From contig SFOF01000152.1 of NCBI GenBank assembly GCA_004552515.1, forward strand, positions 1 to 5,665: a stretch of DNA of 5,665 nucleotides, in the 5' to 3' direction. The first letter of the stretch is position 1. Each line of letters starts with the position of its first letter. Under the pieces are notes generated by a model that saw only the letters and a list, made by a program, of their open reading frames with translations, had not been told where the DNA came from and ran no database searches. Shown in pieces: positions 5,641 to 5,665 of this stretch. The translations under genes and the position numbers were made by a program. Source of the stretch: Clostridiales bacterium. Lineage in GTDB: Bacteria > Bacillota > Clostridia > Christensenellales > Aristaeellaceae.

Positions 5641-5665
5641 ATGGCGGCGAGAGAGCGGCGGTATG
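5641..5665 (+). CDS. Start of a downstream gene, possibly FtsQ/DivIB (3' partial)
   Basis: Only eight codons are visible (M-A-A-R-E-R-R-Y) before the window ends. The strong ribosome site and the 18-nt gap from murA support a real gene in the same operon. A short, strongly basic start is what the cytoplasmic tail of the single-pass divisome protein FtsQ/DivIB looks like, and ftsQ/divIB commonly follows murA or murB in Firmicutes dcw clusters. That the gene exists is likely; its identity rests on position alone. Confidence 0.5.

Overview
The window is a run of co-directional (+ strand) genes for peptidoglycan precursor synthesis and cell division, i.e. part of a division and cell wall (dcw) cluster. 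Left to right it holds: an open frame entering from outside the window that joins a LacI-family ligand-domain fragment to the C-terminal domain of MurE; mraY; murD; an ftsW/spoVE-type gene; murA; and the first codons of a further gene, probably ftsQ/divIB by position. Intergenic gaps are short (17, 13, 27 and 18 nt) except for 122 nt before murA. This fits one transcript from mraY to ftsW, with murA possibly under partly separate control.

The organism is probably a high-GC member of the Firmicutes (Clostridia-like). The Shine-Dalgarno sequences are strong and G-rich, and the order murE-mraY-murD-ftsW, without murF between murE and mraY, resembles Bacillus. Hand counts give about 68% G+C in bases 301-420. 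The MurE tail carries the DNPR signature of meso-diaminopimelate-adding enzymes, so the peptidoglycan is probably of the meso-DAP type. The lineage call is an inference and is weak below phylum level.

The genes form most of a pathway. MurA commits UDP-GlcNAc to peptidoglycan synthesis, MurD adds D-Glu, MurE adds the diamino acid, MraY loads the finished UDP-MurNAc-pentapeptide onto undecaprenyl phosphate, and FtsW polymerises lipid II at the septum. MurF and MurG, needed for the intervening steps, are absent from the positions where they often lie and must be encoded elsewhere.

The oddest thing is at the left end. The first ~289 bases encode the end of a LacI-type sugar-binding domain, cut off at its TTVRQ motif. 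It runs without a stop or frame change into the last ~120 residues of MurE, which lacks its UDP-MurNAc-dipeptide-binding and ATP-binding domains. Base composition also shifts around the join. I read it as a chimeric contig or a recombination scar rather than a functional fusion, but the sequence alone cannot decide. Lesser oddities are unusual residues at usually conserved positions in MurD, MraY and FtsW, and a structured 122-nt spacer before murA. I see no undescribed system, mobile element, CRISPR array or RNA gene.
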